Assembly: GCA_025936115.1 (NCBI GenBank)
Contig: JAICTZ010000009.1
Location: 124,001 to 188,000, forward strand
DNA: 64,000 bases
Reading direction: 5' to 3'
Source of the DNA: Polyangiaceae bacterium
GTDB taxonomy: Bacteria; Myxococcota_A; Polyangia; Polyangiales; Polyangiaceae
Shown here one piece after another: positions 18,055 to 27,008 of this stretch. The position numbers and the translations under genes are program-made. The number at the start of each line of letters is the position of its first letter. Position 1 is the stretch's first letter. The notes beneath the pieces are model-generated. The model was not told where the DNA came from. It saw nothing but the letters and a program-made list of their open reading frames with translations, and ran no database searches.

Positions 18055-19089
18055 TCAATGGCCGCGGATGATGCGTGAGAGCGCGAAGCCTGCGCCTACC
18101 AAGGTTGCGATGAGCAACAGCAAGAACCACCAGGGCCGTTCCACGACAGGGCCCCCGCGGTCGCTCGGAGGGGAAAGCACCGTCGCGAGCGCGCGACTCG
18201 CTTCAGCGCCGTCCACGAAGCGCGCCGCGGGGTCGCGGTTCACCGCACGTACGAACCAGGCGTCGAACCCGGGCGGCAGCGGACGACGAACCCCGAGCGC
18301 CCGCGCGCGCACGCTCGCGGGCTCGAGCGGACTGCGCATGAGCTCGAGCGCCAGATCGGCCAGGCTCGACGCATCCTCGGCGTGCCGCCAATAAAGCCGT
18401 CCCGTGAGGATGAAAAAAGCGATGAGACCGAACGCCCAGACGTCGGCGCTCGGCGCCGCGACGTAACCCTCCCGGCTCTGCTCGGGCGCGACCCAGAGTG
18501 GCGTGCCGAGACCGGGCGCCGTCGCGGAGATGTCGAGCCCGGCGAATTCCTTCGCGATGCCGAAATCGAGCACGAGGAGATGCGGCTCGCCCGCACGCTC
18601 TTCGACACGCAGATTCTCCGGTTTGAGATCGCGGTGCACGACGCCCGCCCGATGCGCGGCGGCAAGCGCGTCGCCGACACCGGCGAGCAGCCGCGCGGCG
18701 ACGGCGAGCGGCAGGTCAGGACGCGCGCGCACGTAGACGTCGAGCGTCGGCCCGCGAGCGAGCTCGAACGCGATCCACGCCATGCCCGTGGCGGCGTCTT
18801 CGCCCGAGTCGAGCGAGCGGGAGATGTGGGGGCTCTCGATCTTGCTCGCCGCCTCGGCTTCGCGCTCGAAGCGACGGCGGGCGCGGGCGTCCCCCCTGCC
18901 CAGGGTCGTGAGCTTGAGCGCGACGACTGCGCCGTCGGCGAGCCGTTCGGCCTCGTACACCTTGCCCATGCTGCCGCGTCCGACCAGTCGCCGCAGCACG
19001 AAGCGGCCGGCGAATTCCGCGCCGGGCGGCAGCGATCCGCGGCTCGGGCCCACCGAAGGGGGCGCGGAGGGGTTTGTCGGATCGGGCAT
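18055..19089 (-). CDS. Membrane Ser/Thr protein kinase
   Basis: ATG 19089 gives 344 residues. The kinase domain (about 28-285) has LVGRGSMGKVYEA, VALKLT, VVHRDLKPENLRV, LVLDFGIAKE, GTPLWVAPEQ and the DVWAFGL helix, so all catalytic residues are present. One C-terminal membrane segment (WWFLLLLIATLVGAGFALS) ends in a short tail, so the kinase is anchored and cytosolic. An in-frame ATG at 19119 would overlap the divergent SDR start and was not preferred. Downstream lie a tyrosine phosphatase and fructosamine kinase on the same strand, probably one operon. Confidence 0.92.
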   Translation of the reverse strand: MPDPTNPSAPPSVGPSRGSLPPGAEFAGRFVLRRLVGRGSMGKVYEAERLADGAVVALKLTTLGRGDARARRRFEREAEAASKIESPHISRSLDSGEDAATGMAWIAFELARGPTLDVYVRARPDLPLAVAARLLAGVGDALAAAHRAGVVHRDLKPENLRVEERAGEPHLLVLDFGIAKEFAGLDISATAPGLGTPLWVAPEQSREGYVAAPSADVWAFGLIAFFILTGRLYWRHAEDASSLADLALELMRSPLEPASVRARALGVRRPLPPGFDAWFVRAVNRDPAARFVDGAEASRALATVLSPPSDRGGPVVERPWWFLLLLIATLVGAGFALSRIIRGH

Positions 19090-19117
19090 GCGGGAAGCGG
19101 AGCTATCCTCGCGGGCC

Positions 19118-19936
19118 ATGAGCCTCGCCGGCAAGACCCTCTTCATCACCGGTGCGACGCGCGGCATTGGCAAGGCGATTGCACTCCGGGCCGCCCGGGA
19201 CGGGGCGAACATCGCCGTCGTCGGCAAGACGGACACGCCCCACCCCAAGCTGCCGGGTACCGTGCACGACGCCGTGCGCGAGATCGAGGCGGCCGGCGGT
19301 CGCGGGGTCGCGTGCGTCGCCGACATCCGACACGAGGAGCAGGTCCGCGCGGCCATCGACGCCACGCTCGGCGCGTTCGGCGGCATCGACGTGCTCGTCA
19401 ACAACGCGAGCGCCATTCAACTCACGCCCGCGCTCGCGACGGACATGAAACGTTTCGACTTGATGCACGCCGTCAACGCGCGCGGCACCTTCCTCTGCTC
19501 GAAGCTCTGCGCGCCGCTACTGCGTGGACGCGACAACCCGCACATCCTCGTGCTTTCGCCGCCACCAACGCTCGACCCGCGCTGGTACGGGCCGCACCTG
19601 CCCTACACGCTATCCAAGATCGGCATGAGCCTGTGCGTCCTCGGCCTGGCGGAAGAGCTGAAAGCCGCGGGCATCGCCGTGAACGCGCTCTGGCCCCGCA
19701 CGGCCATCGCGACCGCTGCAATCGAAAACCTGCTCGGCGGCGCGCCGCTCGTCGCGCGCGCGCGGCGGCCCGAGATCGTCGCCGACGCAGCGCATGCGAT
19801 CCTGACGCGCCAGAGTCGTGACACGAGCGGGCGCTTCTTCATCGACGAGGACGTGCTGCGAGAGGCAGGAATGACTGATTTCGAGCGTTATGCCGTGACG
19901 CCCGGCGCGGAGCTCGCGCCGGACTTCTTCCTCTGA
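19118..19936 (+). CDS. Short-chain dehydrogenase/reductase, HSDL2-like
   Basis: The 272-residue protein starts MSLAGKTLFITGATRGIGKAI, the TGxxxGIG NAD(P)-binding motif. It carries the insert GKTDTPHPKLPGTVHDAVREI typical of hydroxysteroid-dehydrogenase-like-2 and AtuG/citronellol-dehydrogenase relatives. The catalytic Tyr-x3-Lys is in PYTLSKIG, after LSPPPTLDPRW, where the usual Ser lies. VLVNNASA holds the structural Asn-Ala-Ser. The eukaryotic HSDL2 family has a C-terminal SCP2 domain that is missing here, as usual for bacterial versions. The substrate is likely a lipid or terpenoid alcohol or aldehyde (inference). It is divergent from the kinase gene. Confidence 0.9.
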   Translation: MSLAGKTLFITGATRGIGKAIALRAARDGANIAVVGKTDTPHPKLPGTVHDAVREIEAAGGRGVACVADIRHEEQVRAAIDATLGAFGGIDVLVNNASAIQLTPALATDMKRFDLMHAVNARGTFLCSKLCAPLLRGRDNPHILVLSPPPTLDPRWYGPHLPYTLSKIGMSLCVLGLAEELKAAGIAVNALWPRTAIATAAIENLLGGAPLVARARRPEIVADAAHAILTRQSRDTSGRFFIDEDVLREAGMTDFERYAVTPGAELAPDFFL

Positions 19937-19988
19937 CTCGCGTTTCGGCGGTGGGGGCCCGTCTGAATGTTTTCGATTCGAGCGGGAG

Positions 19989-20564
19989 ATGGTACGAAAG
20001 AGCATGCTTCGCCGGCTCGCCGCCCTGACGGCCGCCATGCTGCTGTGGGTCACTGGGGCGCGGGCCGAGCCGACCGCCGCGAGCGAGCCCGTGAGAGCGG
20101 CACCGAGCACCGCGACCCAAGCGAGCACCGCGCCGGCTCCTAGCAAGAGCTCGTCCACGAGCTTCAGCGATCGCTTTTTTCGCGGCACGACGCCCGGCGA
20201 GCTCCCGACCGAGAAGATCGCGCTCGTCGCGACGCTCTACGTCGGTGCAGCCACGAGCGTCGGGGTCGGCATCGCTGCCCTCGTGAGCGCCGGCTCCAAG
20301 CACAATGACGCCGAAAGTTTCAAACACAGCGCCCCCCAGAACTTCTGCGACGACCTCGCCAGCTCGACCTGCGCCACCTACCGCCGGTTGCTCGACGTAG
20401 AACTCTCGCGCCGGGAGACCGGTATGGCGCTCCTCGGCGTCGGCGGCTTGCTCGCTCTCGGCGGCGCACTCACGGCCGAGCTCTGGCACAACGACCAGGC
20501 ACCGGAGCTTGCCGTAGACGTGAACGCCACCGGGCTGAGCCTCGGCCTGCACGGTCGGTTTTAG
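19989..20564 (+). CDS. Secreted or membrane protein of unknown function
   Basis: The 191-residue product has a signal peptide (MLRRLAALTAAMLLWVTGARA) followed by a Ser/Thr/Ala linker. Two hydrophobic segments follow (KIALVATLYVGAATSVGVGIAALV near 75-98; TGMALLGVGGLLALGGALTAEL near 145-166), separated by a loop with a Cys pair (NFCDDLASSTCATY). The end (VDVNATGLSLGLHGRF) looks like a final outer-membrane strand. GGGAG lies right before ATG 19989; the second ATG at 20004 is an equal candidate. No family was recognised. Confidence 0.7.
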   Translation: MVRKSMLRRLAALTAAMLLWVTGARAEPTAASEPVRAAPSTATQASTAPAPSKSSSTSFSDRFFRGTTPGELPTEKIALVATLYVGAATSVGVGIAALVSAGSKHNDAESFKHSAPQNFCDDLASSTCATYRRLLDVELSRRETGMALLGVGGLLALGGALTAELWHNDQAPELAVDVNATGLSLGLHGRF

Positions 20565-20590
20565 CCGCGGCGCAACCTGGACGCCGAGGC

Positions 20591-21058
20591 TCACTCGTAG
20601 ACGATCGACTGAATCGCAATTTCGAGCTCGCCCGCGGGACGCCGCACGATGACGACGTCCCCCACGCGGCGCTTCATGAGACTCTGGCCGAGCGGCGACT
20701 GAAAGCTGATGCGCCCGGCGCTCGGATCGGCCTCGTCGGGGCCGACGATGGTGTACGAGCTCGTCTTACCGTTCTCGTCGACGACGCACACGAGCGCGCC
20801 GAAACGCACCGTGTCGCTCGCGACCTCGGTCTTGCGCACGACGACCGCGCCGTCGAGGCGCTTCGTGATGAAGCGGATTCTCCGATCGATCTCGCGCAAG
20901 CGGCGCTTGCCATAGATGTACTCCGCGTTTTCGGAGCGATCGCCCTGCGCTGCAGCGTCCGACACTTCCTGCACGATGCGCGGCCGTTCGGTCAGCGTGA
21001 GCTCACGCAGCTCGTCCGCAAGTTTTTTGGCGCCTTCGGGGGTGAGGTAGGTCGGCAT
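20591..21058 (-). CDS. greB: Transcript cleavage elongation factor GreB
   Basis: The 155-residue protein has the coiled-coil N-terminal domain with DAAAQGDRSENAEYIYGKRR, in which the acidic tip residues D and E reach the polymerase active site. REIDRRIRFITKRLDG and a C-terminal FKBP-like domain (SLMKRRVGDVVIVRRPAGELEIAI) follow. The R-R-L-R-E-I-D-R-R segment and Y-I-Y-G-K match GreB better than GreA. It rescues backtracked RNA polymerase by stimulating transcript cleavage. It converges with the upstream plus-strand gene and is divergent from the AsmA-like gene. Confidence 0.93.
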   Translation of the reverse strand: MPTYLTPEGAKKLADELRELTLTERPRIVQEVSDAAAQGDRSENAEYIYGKRRLREIDRRIRFITKRLDGAVVVRKTEVASDTVRFGALVCVVDENGKTSSYTIVGPDEADPSAGRISFQSPLGQSLMKRRVGDVVIVRRPAGELEIAIQSIVYE

Positions 21059-21118
21059 CTTTGCGGGCGGCGCGGTCCCGATGGCAAGCGCGCGCGAGCC
21101 AGCGTAGCCTAGCGCGCC

Positions 21119-22576
21119 GTGAGGTCGACGACGCGGCTCGTGCTCGTGCTGGTTCTAGCCGGCGTGGTGCTGCTCTTGGCCGCGGGCATCGTGATTTGGC
21201 GGGCCCTGCCCGGGCTCGTCGAACGCGAGGTGCTGCGCCGCGCGCGGGCTCAGGGGGTCGAGTTGACGTTCGGTTCGCTCGACTTCGGTTGGAATTGGGC
21301 GGAGCTCAAGCAGGTCAAGGCTCAGCTCATCGGTGTCCCGGGTGTGACGCTCGCGATCGAGCGCTTGGACGCCGATCTCGACGGCACCAAGCTCACGCGC
21401 CTCGAGCTGACGGGCGTGAAGCTCGACGCCGCGGGTGCACTGCCCACGCTGGCGCTCGACTTGGGCGCTTGGGCCAAGCGCTACCCGACCGCATTTGCGC
21501 TTCCGCTCAACGCTCTGCGCGTGACGGCGAGCTTTCGCCCCGATCCAAAGGCGCCTGCTTGGCTCGAGCTCCAGAACGGCAGCGTCGCGAGCACGAGCGC
21601 CGGCAGCATCGTCGCGGCGGATCACGTGCTCCTGGCGGGCGCGGACGTGGGACGCGTGGGCGCGAGCTGGGTGCCGAGTGCAACCAGCGTCGTCGTGGGG
21701 CTCGGCGAGAGCGATTTGTCACGCGCGCCGCTGCGCATGAACGTCGATCTGACGGGGCCGAAGCCCAAAGTCGGCTTCGAGCTCGCGCTCACGCCGCTCG
21801 AACGACTCGCAGGCCCGTTCGCCGTGCCACTGCCCATTCACGGTGCGAGCACGAGCGCGACGGCCGGCTTCGAGTTCGCCTCGACGAGCAGCACCTTGCC
21901 CGAGCGCGGCGCCGTGCACGCCGAGCTCCACGGCTTCATCCCCCCGCACCCCGCCGAGCTCGACGGCTTCGTCTTCGGAGACACTACCGTCGTCGAGACG
22001 AACCTCGCGTTCGCGCCGGACGGCAAGAGCGTCACGCTCACGGACACTCGCCTCACGGCCGGCAAGTTCGTGCTCACGGGCGGCGGTCACTTGCTGCGCG
22101 CGCCGGACGCGGCGGCGATCGACCTCGATCTGCGCGGCGCGCTGCCGTGCGACGCGCTCGCGAGCGCTGCCGCCGAGTCGCGCGTCGGTCGCCTGCTCGG
22201 ACGCGCGCCAGGTTCTCGCGCCGGCTCGGTCGCACGTCAGGTCATCGGTGGCTCGGTCGGCGTGCGCGTCCAGATCACGGCGAGCACGAAGAACATCGCC
22301 GGCGCGAGCATCAAACGCAGCATCGGCATGGGTTGCGGGCTCAAGCCGCTGTCGCTCGAGGACGTCGCAAGACTCGGCGAGACGCTCTTGCCGAGCGACT
22401 TGTCCGAGCTCACGGACGACGTTCACAAACTCACGCCGAAGCTGCCCGACGGCAGCCCGCTCTTGCCGCTGCCCGATCTGAAAATACCCTCACTTTTGCC
22501 GCGTGAACCCGCGCCCTCCCCGGCACGTCCCGCGCACTCGGCAGCCACCCCGACCCCGGCAGCGAGCAAGGGCTGA
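21119..22576 (+). CDS. AsmA-like envelope protein
   Basis: The 485-residue protein has an N-terminal membrane anchor (LVLVLVLAGVVLLLAAGIVIW) followed by repeated beta-strand units typical of AsmA/TamB-like lipid-transfer proteins: ALPGLVEREVLRRARAQGVELTFGSLDFGW, then VTLAIERLDADLDGTKLTRLELTGVKLD. The C-terminal part turns to GASIKRSIGMGCGLKPLSLEDVARLG and a Pro/Ala tail. AsmA-like proteins span or face the periplasm and move phospholipid toward the outer membrane. The start is GTG 21119. The match is structural in character and moderate. It converges with the next gene, one base apart. Confidence 0.7.
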   Translation: MRSTTRLVLVLVLAGVVLLLAAGIVIWRALPGLVEREVLRRARAQGVELTFGSLDFGWNWAELKQVKAQLIGVPGVTLAIERLDADLDGTKLTRLELTGVKLDAAGALPTLALDLGAWAKRYPTAFALPLNALRVTASFRPDPKAPAWLELQNGSVASTSAGSIVAADHVLLAGADVGRVGASWVPSATSVVVGLGESDLSRAPLRMNVDLTGPKPKVGFELALTPLERLAGPFAVPLPIHGASTSATAGFEFASTSSTLPERGAVHAELHGFIPPHPAELDGFVFGDTTVVETNLAFAPDGKSVTLTDTRLTAGKFVLTGGGHLLRAPDAAAIDLDLRGALPCDALASAAAESRVGRLLGRAPGSRAGSVARQVIGGSVGVRVQITASTKNIAGASIKRSIGMGCGLKPLSLEDVARLGETLLPSDLSELTDDVHKLTPKLPDGSPLLPLPDLKIPSLLPREPAPSPARPAHSAATPTPAASKG

Positions 22577-22577
22577 C

Positions 22578-23207
22578 TCACTCTGCCAAGCTGAACTTCA
22601 CCGAGTAGCTCACGACGACGGCGCGGCCCGACGGAGGCCGACCGAAGGAGACGCTCTCGAACGCGCGCACCATACACGCCGTGAACGCTTCGCCACGTAG
22701 CTTCGTGCGCGTCGTCTTGACCTTGGCGCGACCTCCACCACCGCCAATCGTGAGATCAGCGCCGAACGTGCCGGCGCTCCCCGGCTGCTCGACGAGTCGG
22801 TAACAGTCGAGATAACGCGACGAGGCGGCCTCGAGCGTCCGCAGGAAATCGTCACGCGCGCCGGCGTCCTTACTGCCGCCGACGTGCAGACCGAAGCTCT
22901 TCACGCTGAGCTCGGGCAGCGGCGGACCGTGGCGTTCGTTCGTCGGCGACGGGCCGAGCGGCGACGGCACGGTGTTCGCTGGAGCGGAGCTTGGGGCCGC
23001 CGCCGGGCTGGAGGGATTCGCCGCAGGCGGCGTTGCGGGCAGCGCGGCATTGGCGACGGGCGGTTCGCCTTCGACCGCAGCAGCGGGCGGCGGAGCCGCA
23101 TTGGCAAAATGGGGGGTCGCGCTCGGCGCGCGGTTGGATCCCGGCGCTGCGCACGCCGTGAGCAAGGCGCAGAGCGCCATGGTCGCTGCCCGGGTCGGAA
23201 ATCTCAC
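22578..23207 (-). CDS. Lipoprotein with TonB/AgmX-like C-terminal domain
   Basis: The 209-residue product has a lipobox (LLTACAAP, Cys19) and a Pro/Ala linker (about 25-95). The C-terminal domain contains YLDCYRLVEQPGSAGTFGADL, TIGGGGG, TKLRGEAFTACMVRAFESV and FGRPPSGRAVVVSYSVKFSL. The arrangement of a Cys, a long glycine loop, a second Cys and terminal PF/V-Y-x-x-x-F strands is that of myxobacterial AgmX/PglI C-terminal modules, which resemble energy-transducer domains. The two Cys may form a disulfide. The function is unknown. GTG 23207 is the start. Confidence 0.75.
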   Translation of the reverse strand: MRFPTRAATMALCALLTACAAPGSNRAPSATPHFANAAPPPAAAVEGEPPVANAALPATPPAANPSSPAAAPSSAPANTVPSPLGPSPTNERHGPPLPELSVKSFGLHVGGSKDAGARDDFLRTLEAASSRYLDCYRLVEQPGSAGTFGADLTIGGGGGRAKVKTTRTKLRGEAFTACMVRAFESVSFGRPPSGRAVVVSYSVKFSLAE

Positions 23208-23288
23208 GCCTCGCGAGATACCGCGTCCGGACGACCGCCGACAACCCCAGCGCTTTCACCGGCGGCGCCCGAGCGCTATGCCTCAGGC

Positions 23289-24572
23289 ATGGGCCGACGG
23301 CGCCGCTTCGGCTCGCTGCTGCGCGCGGGGTTCTCCGTATTGGGAATGCTGCTCGGCGCGTGCTCGCGCGCTGACCCCGCCGCGCGGCTCGCGCCTAATC
23401 CGGCTCCAGCCACGAGCGTCCGGCCCACCGCCTCATCCGTCGCGTCGAGCGGCGCAGCGCCCGGCGGGGGCACGAGTGCATCGTCGCCACACGCCGCGCG
23501 CCCGCGGACGGCCCCCGAACCCACCGCGAACGTCGTCGAAGCCAAGAGCGCCGCGACGCTGCCCGGCGTAACGCTCGGGGAGCTCTTCGACGTCGGACCC
23601 GCCGGCCCGCTTGCGGCGAGCAGCGAGGGCGTGGTGCTGCTCACGAAGGACGATCACGCGCTGCTCGTGAAGCGAACTGCCGCGGCACGAGCCGACAAGC
23701 TGAAAATCGCGACGCTCGACGCGCCGCAAGCCGCGTTTTTTGCGCTGGGGCGCGGGCCGAGCGTCGCCGAGGGTCGCGCGTATTGGATCTCCCACGGGCG
23801 CCTCGTGCGCCGCGCATTCGGCGACGAGCCCGAGCTCGAGGTGTTGAACGACGCGGCACGCGACGGCTCCCGCACGGCAGCGGCCGTGTCAGGCGGCGTC
23901 GTGGCGGTAGCGTTCTTGGGGCGCCCGGACCAGGAAGGGACGTCGCACGCACGCTTGTGGCTCGAAGGGAAGCCGCCGCTCGATCTCACGCCCGAGGGCG
24001 CCGGGGCGAGCAGCGTGGCACTCACGCGCGTCGGCGATCACCTGCTCGCGACCACGATCGACGGCCGCAGCGCGATGACGCCCCTGCACGCGCGCACGGT
24101 TCGCCTCGAGCCGAACGGAGCGAGGCTCGGCGACGACGTCGTCGTCTGGGTGGGCGGCCCCGCCCAGGCCTGGACCGAGACGTTCCTCGGCGCCGAAGGT
24201 GGACGCGCCTGGGCGCACGTGCCGATCGAGCGCGACGCCACGCATTTTGGGCTCGCGAGCGTCGAGCTCGGCACCGAGCCGCATTTGGACGCCGAGGTCG
24301 CGTTCGTCGACTACGCGAATGGGATCGATCTGGCGCCGGTCGCCACGGCCGAGCTCTGCGGGCGAGCGTACGTCGCGTTCGTACGACCCACGGCGAGCGC
24401 GCCGCATTCGCCCGAGGAGCTCGTGTTGATTCGCCAGGGCGAAAACCAGGCAGTCACGGTCGCGAACGCACGCGGGTTCGCGGCCGTTTCACTCGCCGCC
24501 GTCCCGGGCGGCGCGCTCGTCGCGTACGTCGCGGACGGCCGGACCTGGGCCCGCGGGATCGGCTGCAAGTGA
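23289..24572 (+). CDS. Lipoprotein, probable beta-propeller, unknown function
   Basis: The 427-residue product has a basic signal peptide with lipobox LLGACS (Cys near 22) and a Pro/Ala/Ser linker to about residue 90. A long repeat-like beta-rich region follows (GVVLLTKDDHALLVKRT, AYWISHGRLVRRAF, ARLWLEGKPPLDLT, AWAHVPIERDATHFGLASVEL, ELCGRAYVAFVRPT). The spacing suggests a propeller of about six blades, but no sequence motif such as WD40 or NHL is clear. No neighbour explains its role. Divergent from the lipoprotein at 22578-23207. Confidence 0.72.
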   Translation: MGRRRRFGSLLRAGFSVLGMLLGACSRADPAARLAPNPAPATSVRPTASSVASSGAAPGGGTSASSPHAARPRTAPEPTANVVEAKSAATLPGVTLGELFDVGPAGPLAASSEGVVLLTKDDHALLVKRTAAARADKLKIATLDAPQAAFFALGRGPSVAEGRAYWISHGRLVRRAFGDEPELEVLNDAARDGSRTAAAVSGGVVAVAFLGRPDQEGTSHARLWLEGKPPLDLTPEGAGASSVALTRVGDHLLATTIDGRSAMTPLHARTVRLEPNGARLGDDVVVWVGGPAQAWTETFLGAEGGRAWAHVPIERDATHFGLASVELGTEPHLDAEVAFVDYANGIDLAPVATAELCGRAYVAFVRPTASAPHSPEELVLIRQGENQAVTVANARGFAAVSLAAVPGGALVAYVADGRTWARGIGCK

Positions 24573-24584
24573 CGCAAGCGCCGA

Positions 24585-25262
24585 TTAACGCCGACGGGCA
24601 AGCTCCGCTTCGAGTTCGGCTACGCGCTTGAGCGCCTCCTCCTCGTTCGACAACACGAGCTCCTTGCCTGCAGCGTCCTTGGCGAGCCGGAGCTCGAGCC
24701 CGAGCATCGGATGCGCTCGGACACACCAATACAGGTCGAGCGTGTCGCAGAAGAACGCACCTTGTCCGACGAGCACTCGTTCGACCAGATCGTCTTCGAC
24801 GCGATCCCAAAGCCGCAGTGGACAGTCGCGATCGACGGGGTCGAAGCGAACGACTTCGGCGATCCCCGAAGCCCGGTAGCGCCGGAGCTTGTCCGCCCAC
24901 GGCAGCTCGGGCGCGTCCGATGGGCTGATGATTTCGACAGCGAGGTGCGGCGCGCCGCGTTCCCACGTCTTCCAGATCGGAAACGGGCCCGGCGTCGCCC
25001 CCATCCGGACCATCAAGTCCGGCGCCAAGCAGCGGCGCGGATCTTCCGCGTTCCAATACACGAATTGCTCCGAGCCCACGGCGCCACGCGCGCCCACGAA
25101 GTAGCGCACGGTCAAGTACAGGGACGTGCGCAAGTCGAGGTGGACGCCTGTCTCAGGCATCTCCGCCGACGTGGGGAAGATCAGGGGGCGCGGCCGCCGT
25201 ACGTATTGCCGCTCGGGGCGGCCACGGGGCGGAAAAGACGGCTCGGTCGCGCGCATGCTCAT
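24585..25262 (-). CDS. Uma2-family (DUF820) putative PD-(D/E)xK nuclease
   Basis: The 225-residue protein has the Uma2 pattern: LAPDLMVRMG (catalytic Asp), HLAVEIISPSDAPELPWADKLRRYRASGIAEVVRFDP (the E-x-V/I-S-P-S block, then D-K-x-x-x-Y), and a C-terminal helical tail (EEEALKRVAELEAELARRR). Uma2 genes are plentiful in myxobacteria and cyanobacteria, with nuclease folds but little proven activity. This copy is solitary and not next to a toxin, antitoxin or transposase. ATG 25262 and 25256 are both possible starts. Confidence 0.87.
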   Translation of the reverse strand: MSMRATEPSFPPRGRPERQYVRRPRPLIFPTSAEMPETGVHLDLRTSLYLTVRYFVGARGAVGSEQFVYWNAEDPRRCLAPDLMVRMGATPGPFPIWKTWERGAPHLAVEIISPSDAPELPWADKLRRYRASGIAEVVRFDPVDRDCPLRLWDRVEDDLVERVLVGQGAFFCDTLDLYWCVRAHPMLGLELRLAKDAAGKELVLSNEEEALKRVAELEAELARRR

Positions 25263-25370
25263 GACATTGTACCACGCCCATCGAGTCGGCTCGGCGAGAG
25301 CGGGAGTTGCTCGCCTTGGGCGTGTTGAGCCAATTCGTCGCGTGATACGTCTAACCGCCTGGCGAGGACG

Positions 25371-25979
25371 ATGCGCATGACGACGGGCCGCGATTTCCGA
25401 GCACGCGACAGCGGGAAGCTTCTTTGGGTTTTAGCCGTTGTGGTCGCGTGTGGCCGTGCCACTGCACCGACGCCGAGCGCTCCGAACGCGCCCCCACCGG
25501 CTCCGCCGACCGCAAGCCCTGCTCCCGCAGCGGCGCCGGCGCAGGCCGAGCCAGAAGCGCTTTCGCCCGAGGACCGAGCGGCGGCACCGGGCGAGTATGA
25601 AGAAATGCGCCGCAGCCCCAGTAACGCGTACTCGGAGCACGCGGACGACCTCGACAGCGCCCAAGCTGAGCTCGAGCACGCGCGCGTCGAGCTCAATCGA
25701 GCGCTCGCCGGGCGGACCCCGCGGCCGTCGAGCGGCGGCGGCCCGCCTGCGGCCGCGAGCCGTGGCGCCGCGGCAGACGCAGCACCTCCCGCAAAAGCCG
25801 CGAAGAAATCCGCCGAATCGAGCTGCGCGACCGCTTGTCGCGCCTTCGCCTCGCTCGAGCGCGCGGCGACTGCCGTCTGCCGCATCACTGGTGAAAAGGA
25901 CGGCCGTTGCTCGCACGCACACGCCGTCGTGTCCGACGCCAAGCAGCGCGTCGCCGTCTGCACCTGCACGAGCGAATGA
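25371..25979 (+). CDS. Lipoprotein of unknown function
   Basis: The 202-residue product has a signal peptide ending in lipobox LAVVVACG (Cys27), then a Pro/Ala-rich linker, a short coiled-coil-like helix (EHADDLDSAQAELEHARVELNRAL, about 86-110), another linker, and a Cys-rich end (SCATACRAF, VCRITG, RCSHAHAV, VCTCTSE) with six Cys after residue 150. The Cys pattern suggests disulfides or metal binding. The stop overlaps the gluQ ATG (ATGA), so expression is coupled although no shared function is evident. ATG 25377 is an alternative start. Confidence 0.75.
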   Translation: MRMTTGRDFRARDSGKLLWVLAVVVACGRATAPTPSAPNAPPPAPPTASPAPAAAPAQAEPEALSPEDRAAAPGEYEEMRRSPSNAYSEHADDLDSAQAELEHARVELNRALAGRTPRPSSGGGPPAAASRGAAADAAPPAKAAKKSAESSCATACRAFASLERAATAVCRITGEKDGRCSHAHAVVSDAKQRVAVCTCTSE

Positions 25980-26977
25980 CGGCGCCTAGCCTCGACTTGG
26001 TCGCCAACACCGCCCAACTCGAGCCGGCAAGAGTCGTCGGACGCCTGGCTCCGAGCCCGACTGGACTTTTGCACCTCGGGCACGCGCGCACGTTCCTGTG
26101 CGCGTGGTGGAGCGCACGCTCGCAAGGTGGCCGTGTCCTCTTGCGCCTCGAGGATCTCGACGGCCCGCGCGCCGCGGTCCGCTTCAGCGACGCCGCGCAA
26201 CACGACCTCGAGTGGCTCGGCCTCGACTGGGACGGTGCGCCGAGCGTCCAATCGGAACATCTCGCTCGCTTTGCCGAAGCCGTGGACTCCTTGCTCGCGG
26301 CGGGCAAGGCATACGCTTGCGTGTGCACGCGCGGCGATTTGCGGACGGCGCAGAACGCGCCGCACGCTGGTGACAACGAGCCGCGCTACCCCGGCACCTG
26401 CCGCGGCCGCTTCGCCTCCCTCGCCGAGGCGGAGCGCGCGAGCGGTCGCGCCCCGGGTGTGCGCCTCGTCGTGCCCCGCGGTCCAGTGCGCATCGACGAC
26501 ACCCTCGCGGGACCGCAGAGCTTCGACGTCGCGGCAGAGGTCGGCGACTTCTTGATCGCGCGCCGCGGCGGAGCTCCCGCTTATCAACTCGCCGTCGTCG
26601 TCGACGACGCGGAGGAGGGCGTCACCGAAGTCGTGCGCGGCGCGGATCTATTGCCGAGCGCCGCGCGCCAATGGCATGTCCAGACGGCGCTCGGGCTGCC
26701 GCATCCGAGCTACGGCCATGTCGCGCTCGTCACCGACGAACACGGCGAGCGTCTTGCGAAACACGCCGACGCCTTGAGCCTTGCCGAGCTTCGCGCGCGC
26801 GGCGCCGATCCACGTGCGATCGTGCGCTGGGCGGCGGCAAGCTTCGGCCTACCGAGCGAAGAGCTCGTCACCGCGCGCGAGCTCGTCCCCCATTTGCGCC
26901 TGTCCGCCCTCGAGGACGGGCCGGTGCGCGCCGATCGCTCGCTCATCGCCCGTCTCACGGCCACACCGAGCCGCTAA
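25976..26977 (+). CDS. gluQ: Glutamyl-queuosine tRNA(Asp) synthetase
   Basis: The 333-residue enzyme has the class I HIGH region in LAPSPTGLLHLGHARTFL and LLRLEDLDGPRAA. A Cys-x-Cys ... Tyr-x3-Cys zinc site (YACVCTR then YPGTCRG) is characteristic of GluQ-RS and GluRS-like proteins. A KMSKS-like loop is present in GERLAKHADALSL. There is no anticodon-binding domain, as expected for GluQ, which attaches glutamate to queuosine in tRNA-Asp rather than charging tRNA-Glu. ATG 25976 overlaps the upstream stop by four bases. Queuosine synthesis genes are not visible nearby. Confidence 0.94.
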   Translation: MTAPSLDLVANTAQLEPARVVGRLAPSPTGLLHLGHARTFLCAWWSARSQGGRVLLRLEDLDGPRAAVRFSDAAQHDLEWLGLDWDGAPSVQSEHLARFAEAVDSLLAAGKAYACVCTRGDLRTAQNAPHAGDNEPRYPGTCRGRFASLAEAERASGRAPGVRLVVPRGPVRIDDTLAGPQSFDVAAEVGDFLIARRGGAPAYQLAVVVDDAEEGVTEVVRGADLLPSAARQWHVQTALGLPHPSYGHVALVTDEHGERLAKHADALSLAELRARGADPRAIVRWAAASFGLPSEELVTARELVPHLRLSALEDGPVRADRSLIARLTATPSR

Positions 26978-27008
26978 ATCGCCGGATTCCGTAATACGCT
27001 CGGCGACA

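Noticed and set aside
24585..25262. Uma2 gene considered as part of a mobile element or toxin system
   Set aside because: No transposase, inverted repeats or antitoxin are seen beside it.
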